A stretch of DNA of 6,480 bases from Clostridiales bacterium UBA8960 (GCA_003482695.1 DMYC01000278.1:1-6480); one strand, 5' to 3'. Counted from the stretch's first letter, positions 1-6,459 are shown. Notes: generated from the sequence alone by a model not told the origin. Made by a program: numbers and translations.

Positions 1-200
1 CGCTATACACACGATTATACGAGTTGCCGATGGACGTTCTCGTGTCATTCGGAACAGCAGTCAATGCCAATATAACGAGTTTATCAACATTTATTTTATA
101 TGCAATTATTCCGTTTAATCTATTAAAAGGCGTAACGGTTTCTATTTTGACGATTTTGCTTTATAAACGCATTTCTCCGATTTTGCATAAAGGCATTTAA
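1..200 (+). CDS. ribU: ECF transporter S component, riboflavin type (RibU-like), C-terminal fragment
   Basis: This is the last 65 codons of a gene that begins upstream of the window; the reading frame starts at base 3 and ends at the TAA at 198-200. The peptide holds a hydrophobic helix followed by the motif PFNLLKG, another hydrophobic helix (VTVSILTILL) and a basic end YKRISPILHKG. That pattern is typical of the last two membrane helices of RibU, the membrane-embedded substrate-binding subunit that takes up riboflavin together with the shared energy-coupling factor module (EcfA, EcfA', EcfT). The upstream residues MDVLVSFGTAVNANITS also fit the RibU loop region. The energising subunits are not in the window, which is usual because they are normally encoded elsewhere. 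Any FMN riboswitch would lie upstream and cannot be seen. The family call is fairly sure; the exact substrate rests on a short segment, and another ECF S component is the main alternative. Confidence 0.78.
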   Translation, partial: LYTRLYELPMDVLVSFGTAVNANITSLSTFILYAIIPFNLLKGVTVSILTILLYKRISPILHKGI

Positions 201-230
201 TGCTTTGTCGATCATGACCCCAAATTATTC

Positions 231-267
231 TGCCGCTGAGCGATGCCAAGTTCAGCGGTATTTTTTT
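231..267 (+). terminator. Rho-independent terminator after the RibU-like gene
   Basis: TGCCGCTGAG (231-240) pairs with TTCAGCGGTA (251-260) through a 10-bp stem that includes two G-T wobbles, around a 10-base loop. Seven T residues (261-267) follow at once. It lies 30 bases after the stop codon of the RibU-like gene and should separate that transcript from the MATE gene downstream. Confidence 0.88.
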
Positions 268-278
268 CGATTTACAGC

Positions 279-306
279 TTGAATGATTCACGAATTCTGC
301 TAAACT
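279..306 (+). promoter_or_regulatory. Predicted sigma-A promoter of the MATE gene
   Basis: TTGAAT (279-284) matches the -35 consensus at four of six bases. After a 16-base spacer comes TAAACT (301-306), a four-of-six -10 box preceded by TGC, an extended -10 TGn element. It lies between the upstream terminator and the MATE gene and would give a leader of about 30 bases. The ribosome binding site GAGG (332-335) sits 8 bases before the ATG at 344. The boxes are imperfect, so the exact position is only a prediction. Confidence 0.5.
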
Positions 307-343
307 AGATAGGGAATCGAAATAATTTTATGAGGCAAATTAG

Positions 344-1702
344 ATGAATGCGACATTGAACGCAAAGACAGAAATTCGATTGTCAATTTTCAAGATGATT
401 TTGCCAATTCTCATTTCGAGCGTGCTTGAGATGACGGTCGGTATAATCTCCATGAAGTTGATTGGGAACCTCGGATTTATCGCCATAGGTGCGATGGGAT
501 TGAGTACAAGGGTTAGAGGCATTATTTGGGCTGTTTATAAAGGGATTGCCATTGGCGTCCAAGTCGTCGTCGCACAAGCATATGGTGCAGAAAATGGCGA
601 TCGGATTAAGAATGCGTTGAGACAGACGATCGGGTCGGTTTTTGTTATTTCCATTCTTTTTTTAGCGACGATGTGCTTTGTGCCTCAAATTTGGCTTAGG
701 ATTTTCGGTGCCGAAGGAGAGCTATTAACTGTGGGCACTGAAGTGCTAAGAGTAGTTGGGTTTGGTATGCCATTTTTAGGGATCATTTTGATCATTTCAG
801 GAGGTCTCCAGGGGAAAGGCGATGCCGTTACACCTATGATGATTAGTGGCATTATGAATATATTAAACGTGATTTTTGGACTTGTACTTGTGAAAGGGTT
901 GTTTGGTTTTCCCGAGCTTGGGTTAATGGGTGCAGCGATTGCATTGGCACTTTCACAAGCGGTCGCTGCTGTCGTGGGCTTGGGTATAGTCATGAGCAAA
1001 GGCGGGCTACTAAGTGGGGTTCGATTGGTGGATTTTTTTAAATTTACAAAAGATATCATGGAGGCTGTTTATAAAACTGGGATTCCTAGTGCGCTGGAAT
1101 CTCTATTTTGGCAACTTAGTTCAATCATATTGATTAGAGCCATTTTAACATACGGCGATGCATCTTATGCGGCTTACCAGCTTGGACTCCAGGCGGAAAG
1201 TATTGCATATATGCCTGCTGCGGGATTTCAAGTCGCCGCAACGGCATATATTGGCAGACATCTTGGCGCGAATCGACCGGATTTAGCAAAAAGCTACCTA
1301 AAAGAAATTTTAATGGGTGCTGTACTCGTTTCAATTATTGGTGGCGGTCTTCTTGTACTTTTTCCAGCAGCACTTTTAGGTTTTATGACAAATGATGCTG
1401 AACTTATTAAAATTGGAGTCGTTTATCTGATCATTTGCGGACTAGCCCAAGTTCCGCAAAATGTAGCCGGGGTTTTAGGAGGGGCATTGCGTGGGGCAGG
1501 ATATACCAAAATGCCTATGTATGCTGCGGGTGTTGGACTGTACATGGTCAGGGTGCCGATCGCTATTTTAGCAGCATATGTCTTCAAATTATCGGTCAAT
1601 GTGGTGTTCCTCGCAATAGGCGTTGATATGACGGTAAGGTTGTTGCTTAATAGTGTGCTTTATGTAAAAACGAATATCTATAAAAATCCTAAACTTGTAT
1701 AA
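344..1702 (+). CDS. MATE family multidrug/metabolite efflux transporter
   Basis: This encodes a 452-residue integral membrane protein, the usual length for MATE (multidrug and toxic compound extrusion) transporters, which export cationic drugs or metabolites in exchange for Na+ or H+. About twelve hydrophobic segments are visible, in two related halves. Paired motifs show the internal symmetry: AQAYGAENGDRIKNAL (77-92) mirrors GRHLGANRPDLAKSYL (304-319), and GLQGKGDAVTPM (154-165) mirrors GALRGAGYTKMPM (380-392). The stretch LGLMGAAIA (192-200), after an Asn-rich helix (MNILNV, 171-176), is also typical of the family. The ATG at 344 is supported by GAGG 8 bases upstream; a nearer-upstream ATG at 330 opens only a few codons. 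The gene stands alone between a terminator on the left and a convergent chemoreceptor gene on the right. Substrate and coupling ion cannot be read from the sequence, and the NorM versus DinF-like subgroup is not resolved. Confidence 0.93.
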   Translation: MNATLNAKTEIRLSIFKMILPILISSVLEMTVGIISMKLIGNLGFIAIGAMGLSTRVRGIIWAVYKGIAIGVQVVVAQAYGAENGDRIKNALRQTIGSVFVISILFLATMCFVPQIWLRIFGAEGELLTVGTEVLRVVGFGMPFLGIILIISGGLQGKGDAVTPMMISGIMNILNVIFGLVLVKGLFGFPELGLMGAAIALALSQAVAAVVGLGIVMSKGGLLSGVRLVDFFKFTKDIMEAVYKTGIPSALESLFWQLSSIILIRAILTYGDASYAAYQLGLQAESIAYMPAAGFQVAATAYIGRHLGANRPDLAKSYLKEILMGAVLVSIIGGGLLVLFPAALLGFMTNDAELIKIGVVYLIICGLAQVPQNVAGVLGGALRGAGYTKMPMYAAGVGLYMVRVPIAILAAYVFKLSVNVVFLAIGVDMTVRLLLNSVLYVKTNIYKNPKLV

Positions 1703-1746
1703 AAAAAGGCTGCTGGATCGATAACCATTTTATCGTCCTGCAGCCT
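1701..1746 (-). terminator. Hairpin terminator between convergent MATE and H-NOX chemoreceptor genes
   Basis: AGGCTGC (1707-1713) pairs with GCAGCCT (1740-1746). The stem continues through GGA/TCC and CGATAA/TTATCG, with one T-T mismatch, one bulged T (1718) and a 5-base loop at 1725-1729. Read on the minus strand, the stem is followed by a run of seven T (complement of 1701-1707) and starts 8 bases after the chemoreceptor stop codon, so it is a strong terminator for that gene. On the plus strand only GTTTAAATT follows, so it is a weaker terminator for the MATE gene, whose stop codon overlaps its edge. It is best seen as a shared hairpin acting mainly on the minus strand. Confidence 0.85.
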
Positions 1747-1753
1747 GTTTAAA

Positions 1754-3568
1754 TTAAATATGGTAACGCTTTAGTTCATCTTTAATGAACAATACCACTT
1801 TTCCAAGTTCTGAAATATTCTCTGTGAGTGTTACGATCTCAGAGGAGAAGCTGGTTACATTTGCACTCATTTCTTGAGAAGTTGCAGAGTTTTCTTCTGC
1901 GATTGCGGCAAGTGTGTGCATGTTTTCAAAAACTTTGTTGATTTTTGCCGTCTCATCAGAAAGCTGTCTAGAGATTTCAGAAATCGCATGTGAAACTTCT
2001 TTGATTCGATTTGAAGCCACTTTGCTTTCCTCTGTGACATTTTCCATTGTTTTTGTTCCGTTTTCAAGTTCTACGAACTGATCGTTGACTTGCTGTACCA
2101 TATGATTTACGCCCTGTGTAAACTGGTTGAGACTATAATTGATCGTATTGACGGCTTGTTTTGAATTCTCGGCCAGTTTTCTGATTTCTTCTGCAACAAC
2201 GCTGAATCCTCTACCCATTTCACCTGCACGTGCAGCTTCGATAGAAGCATTAAGTGCAAGAAGATTGGTCTGCTCTGCGATGCTTTCAACTGTGCTGACA
2301 ATAGTGATGATGTCTTTGACTTTTGTACTTAATGCAGTGCCCTGAGTATTGACTTCTGCAAATTTGTCTTTTACGAGATTGAGCTTTTTTGATACGGATT
2401 CCAAATCCGTGAAAGAAATTTCAATTTGTTTGACTGCGGATTCGAGATTCTCTTTGCCATCGAGTTCGCGTTGACTTATCGCGTTCAGGATGTCGATGTT
2501 GTCAGAGAGTATGCTCACCGAACTTTCAGTTTCGGTTGCTTGATGAATCGCGCCTTCAGCAACTTCTTGAACGGAGCTTGCGATCAAATCTGATACTGTG
2601 CTTAGGTTGTTTGCCACGACCGAAAATTTTCCTGTAAATGAATGAAGATCATCCATACCACCTTTTAGGTATGTGATTTCTTCTCTCAATCGATCTTTTG
2701 CACTTGAAAGTGCCCCAAATGTTGCTTCGATCTCATCGCCAGTCTTAATGATGACATCCTCTGAGAGCTCAAGATTTTTTATCTTTCCAAGTTCCTCATT
2801 AAGTGCTATAATCGGCTTATTTACTGCTATTCCGTTAATGATGCCCGACACGACGACCAAAACGGGTATGGCGATGAGCAAAGGAAGGTTATCAAAACCG
2901 TTTAACAAGACAATCGCTATTGCAGACAGTATAGCAGGCACGATAACGATCTTAAGCGTCGTTGACCGAATAAAGCCAAACGATAGAATTCTGGATAAAT
3001 TATAAGTTCTAACTTTTTTGTATGGTTTTTCAAATGTCAGATGAATTCTGACGACATGCGTGCCATCACTTTCTACGTGTTTTTCAAGGACTTTTGCTTC
3101 AACTTTTTCATTAAAGTGCTTGCCAACGCCTTCGATTAAGCCCATCAAATAATCGTGAAGGCCTCTTTTGGATTTATAAGTGATGATCATGTTGCGTTCA
3201 TCGAGTTCTTCCGGGATTAGTCTAGGTGGCTTTGCACCTGGAATAATTTTTGTTAGCTGTGTATGGATTTTGTCCATTAACAGCATAAAGCCCATCGCGG
3301 ATGACTTGTCAAAATAGGATGGGAACCATTTGTAAAATGAAGCAATATTGTTTTGGCCGATTTTATGCCAAAGTGCTTCGTACTTAATGCCTTCATGCCT
3401 AGCAAAAGCTGCCATTAAGGACATGATTTTCGCATCTTCAATTTCCTCAAGCGGCGTGATGAGCTTGTTTGGATTCCATCCTTCTTTTGATAAAATTGCA
3501 TTTTTAGTCGACTCACCATAGAGTGTTGATATTGTGTTGAGCCAGATGTTTACGACTGTACCTTTCAT
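1754..3568 (-). CDS. H-NOX haem sensor methyl-accepting chemotaxis protein
   Basis: This 604-residue chemoreceptor has its sensor in the cytoplasm. Residues 1-185 are an H-NOX (haem nitric oxide/oxygen binding) domain: the canonical start MKGTVV, proximal haem ligand His102, haem-bending Pro115, the propionate-binding motif YxSxR (Tyr131, Ser133, Arg135), and the distal network Trp9, Asn74, Tyr140. By analogy with the Caldanaerobacter tengcongensis H-NOX, this distal Tyr set predicts stable O2 binding besides NO. Two membrane helices (about 204-224 and 228-248) form a hairpin with almost no external loop. A HAMP-like segment follows (250-298), then a long coiled coil with the MCP tip [19 protein letters not shown] at 432-450, which contacts CheA and Che[10 protein letters not shown] (558-566) is a plausible methylation region. 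The ATG is fixed by the family start and by AGAGG (3575-3579) 6 bases ahead. It ends at a strong terminator, so it is monocistronic. Residue 1-185 homology is clear; the ligand is inferred. Confidence 0.95.
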   Translation of the reverse strand: MKGTVVNIWLNTISTLYGESTKNAILSKEGWNPNKLITPLEEIEDAKIMSLMAAFARHEGIKYEALWHKIGQNNIASFYKWFPSYFDKSSAMGFMLLMDKIHTQLTKIIPGAKPPRLIPEELDERNMIITYKSKRGLHDYLMGLIEGVGKHFNEKVEAKVLEKHVESDGTHVVRIHLTFEKPYKKVRTYNLSRILSFGFIRSTTLKIVIVPAILSAIAIVLLNGFDNLPLLIAIPVLVVVSGIINGIAVNKPIIALNEELGKIKNLELSEDVIIKTGDEIEATFGALSSAKDRLREEITYLKGGMDDLHSFTGKFSVVANNLSTVSDLIASSVQEVAEGAIHQATETESSVSILSDNIDILNAISQRELDGKENLESAVKQIEISFTDLESVSKKLNLVKDKFAEVNTQGTALSTKVKDIITIVSTVESIAEQTNLLALNASIEAARAGEMGRGFSVVAEEIRKLAENSKQAVNTINYSLNQFTQGVNHMVQQVNDQFVELENGTKTMENVTEESKVASNRIKEVSHAISEISRQLSDETAKINKVFENMHTLAAIAEENSATSQEMSANVTSFSSEIVTLTENISELGKVVLFIKDELKRYHI

Positions 3569-3600
3569 AGTTTACCTCTTTCAGTGGTTTGCATAATTCA

Positions 3601-3628
3601 ATTATATCCAAAAGAACAAAAATTTAAA
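3601..3628 (-). promoter_or_regulatory. Predicted promoter of the H-NOX chemoreceptor gene
   Basis: Read on the minus strand, a perfect TATAAT -10 box (3601-3606) lies 16 bases after TTTAAA (3623-3628), a four-of-six match to the -35 consensus. Transcription would begin near 3594, giving a leader of about 25 bases that carries the AGAGG ribosome binding site at 3575-3579. An inverted repeat ATAATT-C-AATTAT (3593-3605) covers part of the -10 box and the start point and could be an operator, though an AT-rich palindrome this short may be chance. Confidence 0.65.
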
Positions 3629-3666
3629 CGTTTTTTATAACTGTGGGACCATTTATTTTCAAGTTA

Positions 3667-3675
3667 TGTTAAAAT
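3667..3675 (+). promoter_or_regulatory. Candidate extended -10 promoter of the CheA-like kinase gene
   Basis: TGTTAAAAT (3667-3675) is a full TGn-TAAAAT extended -10 element, with five of six bases in the hexamer. No good -35 box is seen; GGGACC at 3645-3650 is poor and badly spaced. Transcription from here would begin near 3682, leaving a very short leader that begins at the ribosome binding site AGGGAGG (3681-3687). An alternative is TATAAC (3636-3641), which would give a longer leader but also lacks a -35 box. The choice is uncertain. Confidence 0.4.
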
Positions 3676-3694
3676 GGCATAGGGAGGTGGAACT

Positions 3695-5278
3695 GTGTGG
3701 TATGTTATTTTAGTCCTATTTTTAATGATGTTTGTGTCTATTTTTTCTTATTATGTCGGTAAAAAGTATTCAGTAACGATAAAGACAGACCATAAACCGA
3801 GTGCTAAATTTTCGGAACCCGTGCATATTGTCGAAGATGCCTCTAGTGAAGATGCGAGCAATAGCCTGATGGAACATTCACCTTTTGCCTATTTATGTGT
3901 CTCTAGTGACTTAATCATAGAAAAAACAGTTAATCAAACAGCAGAAAAGTTATTTGCAACACGCGTACTGGAGCAAAAAATATCGGAGTTGCTGTTTGAA
4001 AAGCAACCTGTTCTTCAAGAATCATTTGATATTATGCTCGCGAGTCTTTTTGAAGCACACGACGAGATGGAGCGTGATAAAATCATAAATCTTCTTCCTG
4101 ATCGAGTAAACGATTATGGTAAATCGATTCATCTAAATTATTATTTTGATGAAATTCAGGGGCTGTTTGTTTATTTGTCTGATGTCTCTTTGATCTCAAG
4201 TTCGGCTGAAGAATCAAAAAGAAAAATTGCGGAACTTGAAATGGTCATTCAGGTGCTGAAAAATCAAAAGGACTATATTGAGCTTAAAATGCAGCTTAGT
4301 CGTTTAATCAATGAAGAACTTGAGCATTTCTTTACATTTGCTGAAGACATCCATACATTTAAAAGCTTCATAAGACATAAGCTCCACTCTCTTATGCTCA
4401 GTGCAGTCTCTTTGGGTCTTAAAAACAGTGTGACGATGATTGAGTATTTTGAAGAGTCGTTAGATAAAATTCCCATGGACACATCTGTTGTTCAGATGCA
4501 TGATAAGCTTTACAAAATGGGCATTTCTAATATTATGGAAGAAGATCGAAAAATCATATCGAATTACGTGGATGAAGAAAAGTTGGATGCCAGGTATTTC
4601 ACGGTAGACCATGAAGCAATCAACCAAATAGAAATGATGATAAAAGCTTTACCGGAGTCGGAACAAAAAAGCAACCTGATGAATAGGATAAAAACAATCA
4701 GGTTTGTAAACATCGTCGATATCGTGGCGAGGTTTGACAAATATGCGCTTGACCTGTCAAAAAAACTGAACAAAAAAGTTTATCCGATACAGTTTATTGG
4801 AGAAAAAGTGTTGATCGATGAAGCGATGTATAAAGAAATCATCGTCGGTTTTATTGAACTAGTAACTAATGCGCTGGATCACGGTATAGAGTTTCCAGGT
4901 GAACGGTTTAAGATCGGCAAACCGGAACACGGCACACTTACTCTAGGGCTTACAGTGGACCAAACGGGATATCGAATCCGTTTTACGGATGATGGCAAAG
5001 GCGTGGATGTCAACGCCATTAAAAACAACCTTTATGAAACAAAACGCTTTGGATTTGATGAAATTGTTCAAATGACGGATTCTGATGTCCTTGATACGAT
5101 TTTCATGGATGGCGTATTCAACATGAACGAAGACGCATATCATTTCAATAAAGGTACAGGGTTGTTTCTCCTTAAAGAAAGGCTCGAGAATATGGGTGGA
5201 ACAATACAAGTCTCCTCAAAACAAAACAAGTACACCACTTTTGACATTTATTTGCCTTCGATGAAGTTGGACGCATAA
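3695..5278 (+). CDS. Membrane-anchored CheA-related histidine kinase with PAS-like and Hpt-like regions
   Basis: This 527-residue signalling kinase starts at GTG, supported by the strong site GGAGGTG (3683-3689). Residues 2-21 form one membrane anchor. Residues about 55-165 look like a PAS sensor (SPFAYLCVSSDLIIE), followed by a coiled coil (171-205). A helical segment at about 205-260 resembles a histidine phosphotransfer domain. Candidate phosphoacceptors are His220 in HTFK and His231, whose spacing to Gly241 and Glu253-Glu254 fits Hpt better. Residues 340-362 (RFDKYALDLSKKLNKKV from 346) match the CheA segment before the ATPase. The ATP-binding domain is CheA-type: N box ELVTNALDHGIE (Asn392, Asp395), G1 box DDGKG (432-436), G2 box KGTGL (486-490), then an IYLP end. 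Known CheA needs a C-terminal CheW-like P5 domain to dock on receptors; it is absent, as is any receiver. The partner response regulator is not in the window. It is divergent from the H-NOX receptor and overlaps the next gene's 3' end. Kinase class is sure; signal and target are unknown. Confidence 0.85.
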   Translation: MWYVILVLFLMMFVSIFSYYVGKKYSVTIKTDHKPSAKFSEPVHIVEDASSEDASNSLMEHSPFAYLCVSSDLIIEKTVNQTAEKLFATRVLEQKISELLFEKQPVLQESFDIMLASLFEAHDEMERDKIINLLPDRVNDYGKSIHLNYYFDEIQGLFVYLSDVSLISSSAEESKRKIAELEMVIQVLKNQKDYIELKMQLSRLINEELEHFFTFAEDIHTFKSFIRHKLHSLMLSAVSLGLKNSVTMIEYFEESLDKIPMDTSVVQMHDKLYKMGISNIMEEDRKIISNYVDEEKLDARYFTVDHEAINQIEMMIKALPESEQKSNLMNRIKTIRFVNIVDIVARFDKYALDLSKKLNKKVYPIQFIGEKVLIDEAMYKEIIVGFIELVTNALDHGIEFPGERFKIGKPEHGTLTLGLTVDQTGYRIRFTDDGKGVDVNAIKNNLYETKRFGFDEIVQMTDSDVLDTIFMDGVFNMNEDAYHFNKGTGLFLLKERLENMGGTIQVSSKQNKYTTFDIYLPSMKLDA

Positions 5279-6405
5279 TCGAGTCTTTCGATTAGCTTCG
5301 TGACATAAGTTCGCGTTGCAAATGTAGATTCATTAATTGATTTTACAATTTGAGCATATAATGACAAATCATCCAGCGTCTCAGGCAAGGGCGCATTTTG
5401 TCTATAAATGCGTACGATACGCCTCGTGAGTTCGATTAACTCATTTGCATTTAAAGAAGATAAAGGCATGATTGTCTGATGCGTCGAATTTTGCTCTAAA
5501 GCCTCAACAGAATCAAAATTGAGCCTTTGAGCGAGCGGCGTGTTGGACAAGATGCCTTTTTCGGTGTTGGTCAGAATTTGGTCTGTGCCAGAAAAAACAA
5601 ACATTATTTTCGTCATCTCACCGGTGGAAGTCATGTCGATGAGGTGTTTCAAATTATTGTAAGCGTTTTGTCTGAAATCCGAGCGGTCGCCTAAAACAAG
5701 ATCAATCTCATCGATGAAGACAACCAGGCCTTTATAATCGAGTAAAGTGATGAGCTTAACAAAAGCTTTCAAGAAATCAAGCGTACTTGTTTTATCCACC
5801 GCTCCGCTTAAATTGTATTTTTGCTTAAGTTCGAATGGAATGTGGTGTTCACCTGTTAACCACGCACTTGCCACATTTGTCATTTCTTGATTGCGTTGAA
5901 TGCGTCCTCTCATGAACGTCAGAAAAGCCCTTGCAAAATTCATGTTGTACCTAGACAGTTCCTGACATACAGTATTGACCTCATAGCGTTTGCGATCGGC
6001 ATAAGGTGCACCCTGCAAGTTTTCGACCCATAACTCGAAGATATCCTCAAAGGATGATTTGGCGTATCGATTGTCTTTTAAAGTCAGATTGTGCATAATT
6101 GCATAATACAAGTCTTCGATTTTGTTTAGGCGAAACCCGTTGTTGATTTGAAAAGATGAGACGATGAAATCTTCATTCAAAGCGATTTGCTTAAACGCAT
6201 TCACGAGGAGCGATTTTCCCATGCCGTATTGTCCCGTGATTAGTTTAACGAGTCCATTGCCCTTATCTAAAAGCTTTAAACAATGATGATATTCATCGAG
6301 TTCCTTTTCTCTCCCGCATATGAACGCATTTGATTGATATAGGGGTGATGTTCCGCTTCGCAATGTATGGATCAGTTTCTGAGCTTCTTCGTTTGATAAT
6401 CGCAT
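5248..6405 (-). CDS. BREX-type (BrxD/DUF2791-like) P-loop ATPase
   Basis: This codes for 385 residues from the ATG at 6405 (387 from a GTG at 6411). The N-terminus, with ALR-like THLRSGTSP-type spacing (HTLRSGTSP), then a GREKEL motif and KLITGQYGMGKSLL, matches the BREX ATP-binding family (DUF2791; BrxD and part of BrxC). Walker A is GQYGMGKS (58-65, Lys64), Walker B is VVFIDEID (228-235, Asp232, Glu233), and a sensor-like strand FVFSGTD lies at 269-275. A conserved PLAQRL (Arg294 a possible arginine finger) and a winged-helix-like C-terminus ending TFATRTYVTKLIERL follow. These are cytoplasmic AAA+/ORC-like ATPases, several of which sit in phage-defence loci. BrxA, BrxB, PglX, PglZ and BrxL are not seen here, so a BREX role cannot be claimed; it may be a stand-alone or housekeeping member. 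It is transcribed toward the kinase and overlaps it by 31 bp. ATP binding is sure; the process served is unknown. Confidence 0.82.
   Translation of the reverse strand: MRLSNEEAQKLIHTLRSGTSPLYQSNAFICGREKELDEYHHCLKLLDKGNGLVKLITGQYGMGKSLLVNAFKQIALNEDFIVSSFQINNGFRLNKIEDLYYAIMHNLTLKDNRYAKSSFEDIFELWVENLQGAPYADRKRYEVNTVCQELSRYNMNFARAFLTFMRGRIQRNQEMTNVASAWLTGEHHIPFELKQKYNLSGAVDKTSTLDFLKAFVKLITLLDYKGLVVFIDEIDLVLGDRSDFRQNAYNNLKHLIDMTSTGEMTKIMFVFSGTDQILTNTEKGILSNTPLAQRLNFDSVEALEQNSTHQTIMPLSSLNANELIELTRRIVRIYRQNAPLPETLDDLSLYAQIVKSINESTFATRTYVTKLIERLDYASNFIEGK
5273..5296. repeat. Hairpin at the kinase stop codon inside the convergent overlap zone
   Basis: TAATCGA (5276-5282) and TCGATTA (5288-5294) are perfect inverted repeats around a 5-base loop. 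The stem extends by GC/GC (5273-5274 with 5295-5296) if A5275 bulges out. The left arm begins exactly at the TAA stop of the kinase gene and the right arm is codons of the ATPase gene. No T-run follows on either strand, so it is not a standard rho-independent terminator. It could stop or stabilise the kinase mRNA end, or be a chance result of coding constraint. Confidence 0.5.
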
Positions 6406-6414
6406 AGGCACCTC
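6403..6414 (-). promoter_or_regulatory. Ribosome binding site that decides the start of the BREX-type ATPase
   Basis: On the minus strand the sequence reads GAGGTGCCTATG. The GTG at 6411-6409 could open the frame, but it lies inside the Shine-Dalgarno sequence GAGGTG (6414-6409), and nothing ahead of it looks like another site. The ATG at 6405-6403 has this site 5 bases after GAGG, so it is the preferred start; the two choices differ by only two residues. Confidence 0.65.
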
Positions 6415-6430
6415 GCAGATTGATATGATT

Positions 6431-6459
6431 ATTATAACCTTTTTAATGATATGTTTAAA
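6431..6459 (-). promoter_or_regulatory. Predicted promoter of the BREX-type ATPase gene
   Basis: On the minus strand a perfect TATAAT (6431-6436) follows TTTAAA (6454-6459, four of six -35 bases) after a 17-base spacer. Transcription would begin near 6424, about 19 bases before the ATG at 6405. This suggests that the ATPase is the first gene of its transcript and is not co-transcribed with anything to the right of the window. Confidence 0.65.

Noticed and set aside
685..1059. A 124-codon open frame on the minus strand inside the MATE gene
   Set aside because: It is rich in Pro, Ser, Thr and Asn with no recognisable motif, lies wholly antisense to a well-supported transporter, and is best explained as a shadow of its hydrophobic codons.
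2673..3005. A 110-codon open frame on the plus strand inside the chemoreceptor gene
   Set aside because: Antisense to the membrane and HAMP region of the H-NOX chemoreceptor; Ser- and Ile-rich composition with no family resemblance.
3621..3640. AT-rich A-run/T-run segment in the divergent intergenic region as a terminator
   Set aside because: The apparent dyad is only A-runs facing T-runs, with no GC stem, and it sits upstream of both genes rather than after one.
4943..5209. An 88-codon open frame on the minus strand inside the kinase gene
   Set aside because: Antisense to the conserved ATP-binding boxes of the kinase and without any recognisable domain.
3695..5278. Genuine chemotaxis CheA paired with the neighbouring receptor
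   Set aside because: The N-terminal Hpt position, the P2 domain and the CheW-like P5 domain of CheA are all missing, and the protein has a membrane anchor instead.
5248..6411. A full BREX phage-defence system
   Set aside because: Only one ATPase of the family is present; no methyltransferase, PglZ-type phosphatase, BrxL or BrxC gene is in the window.
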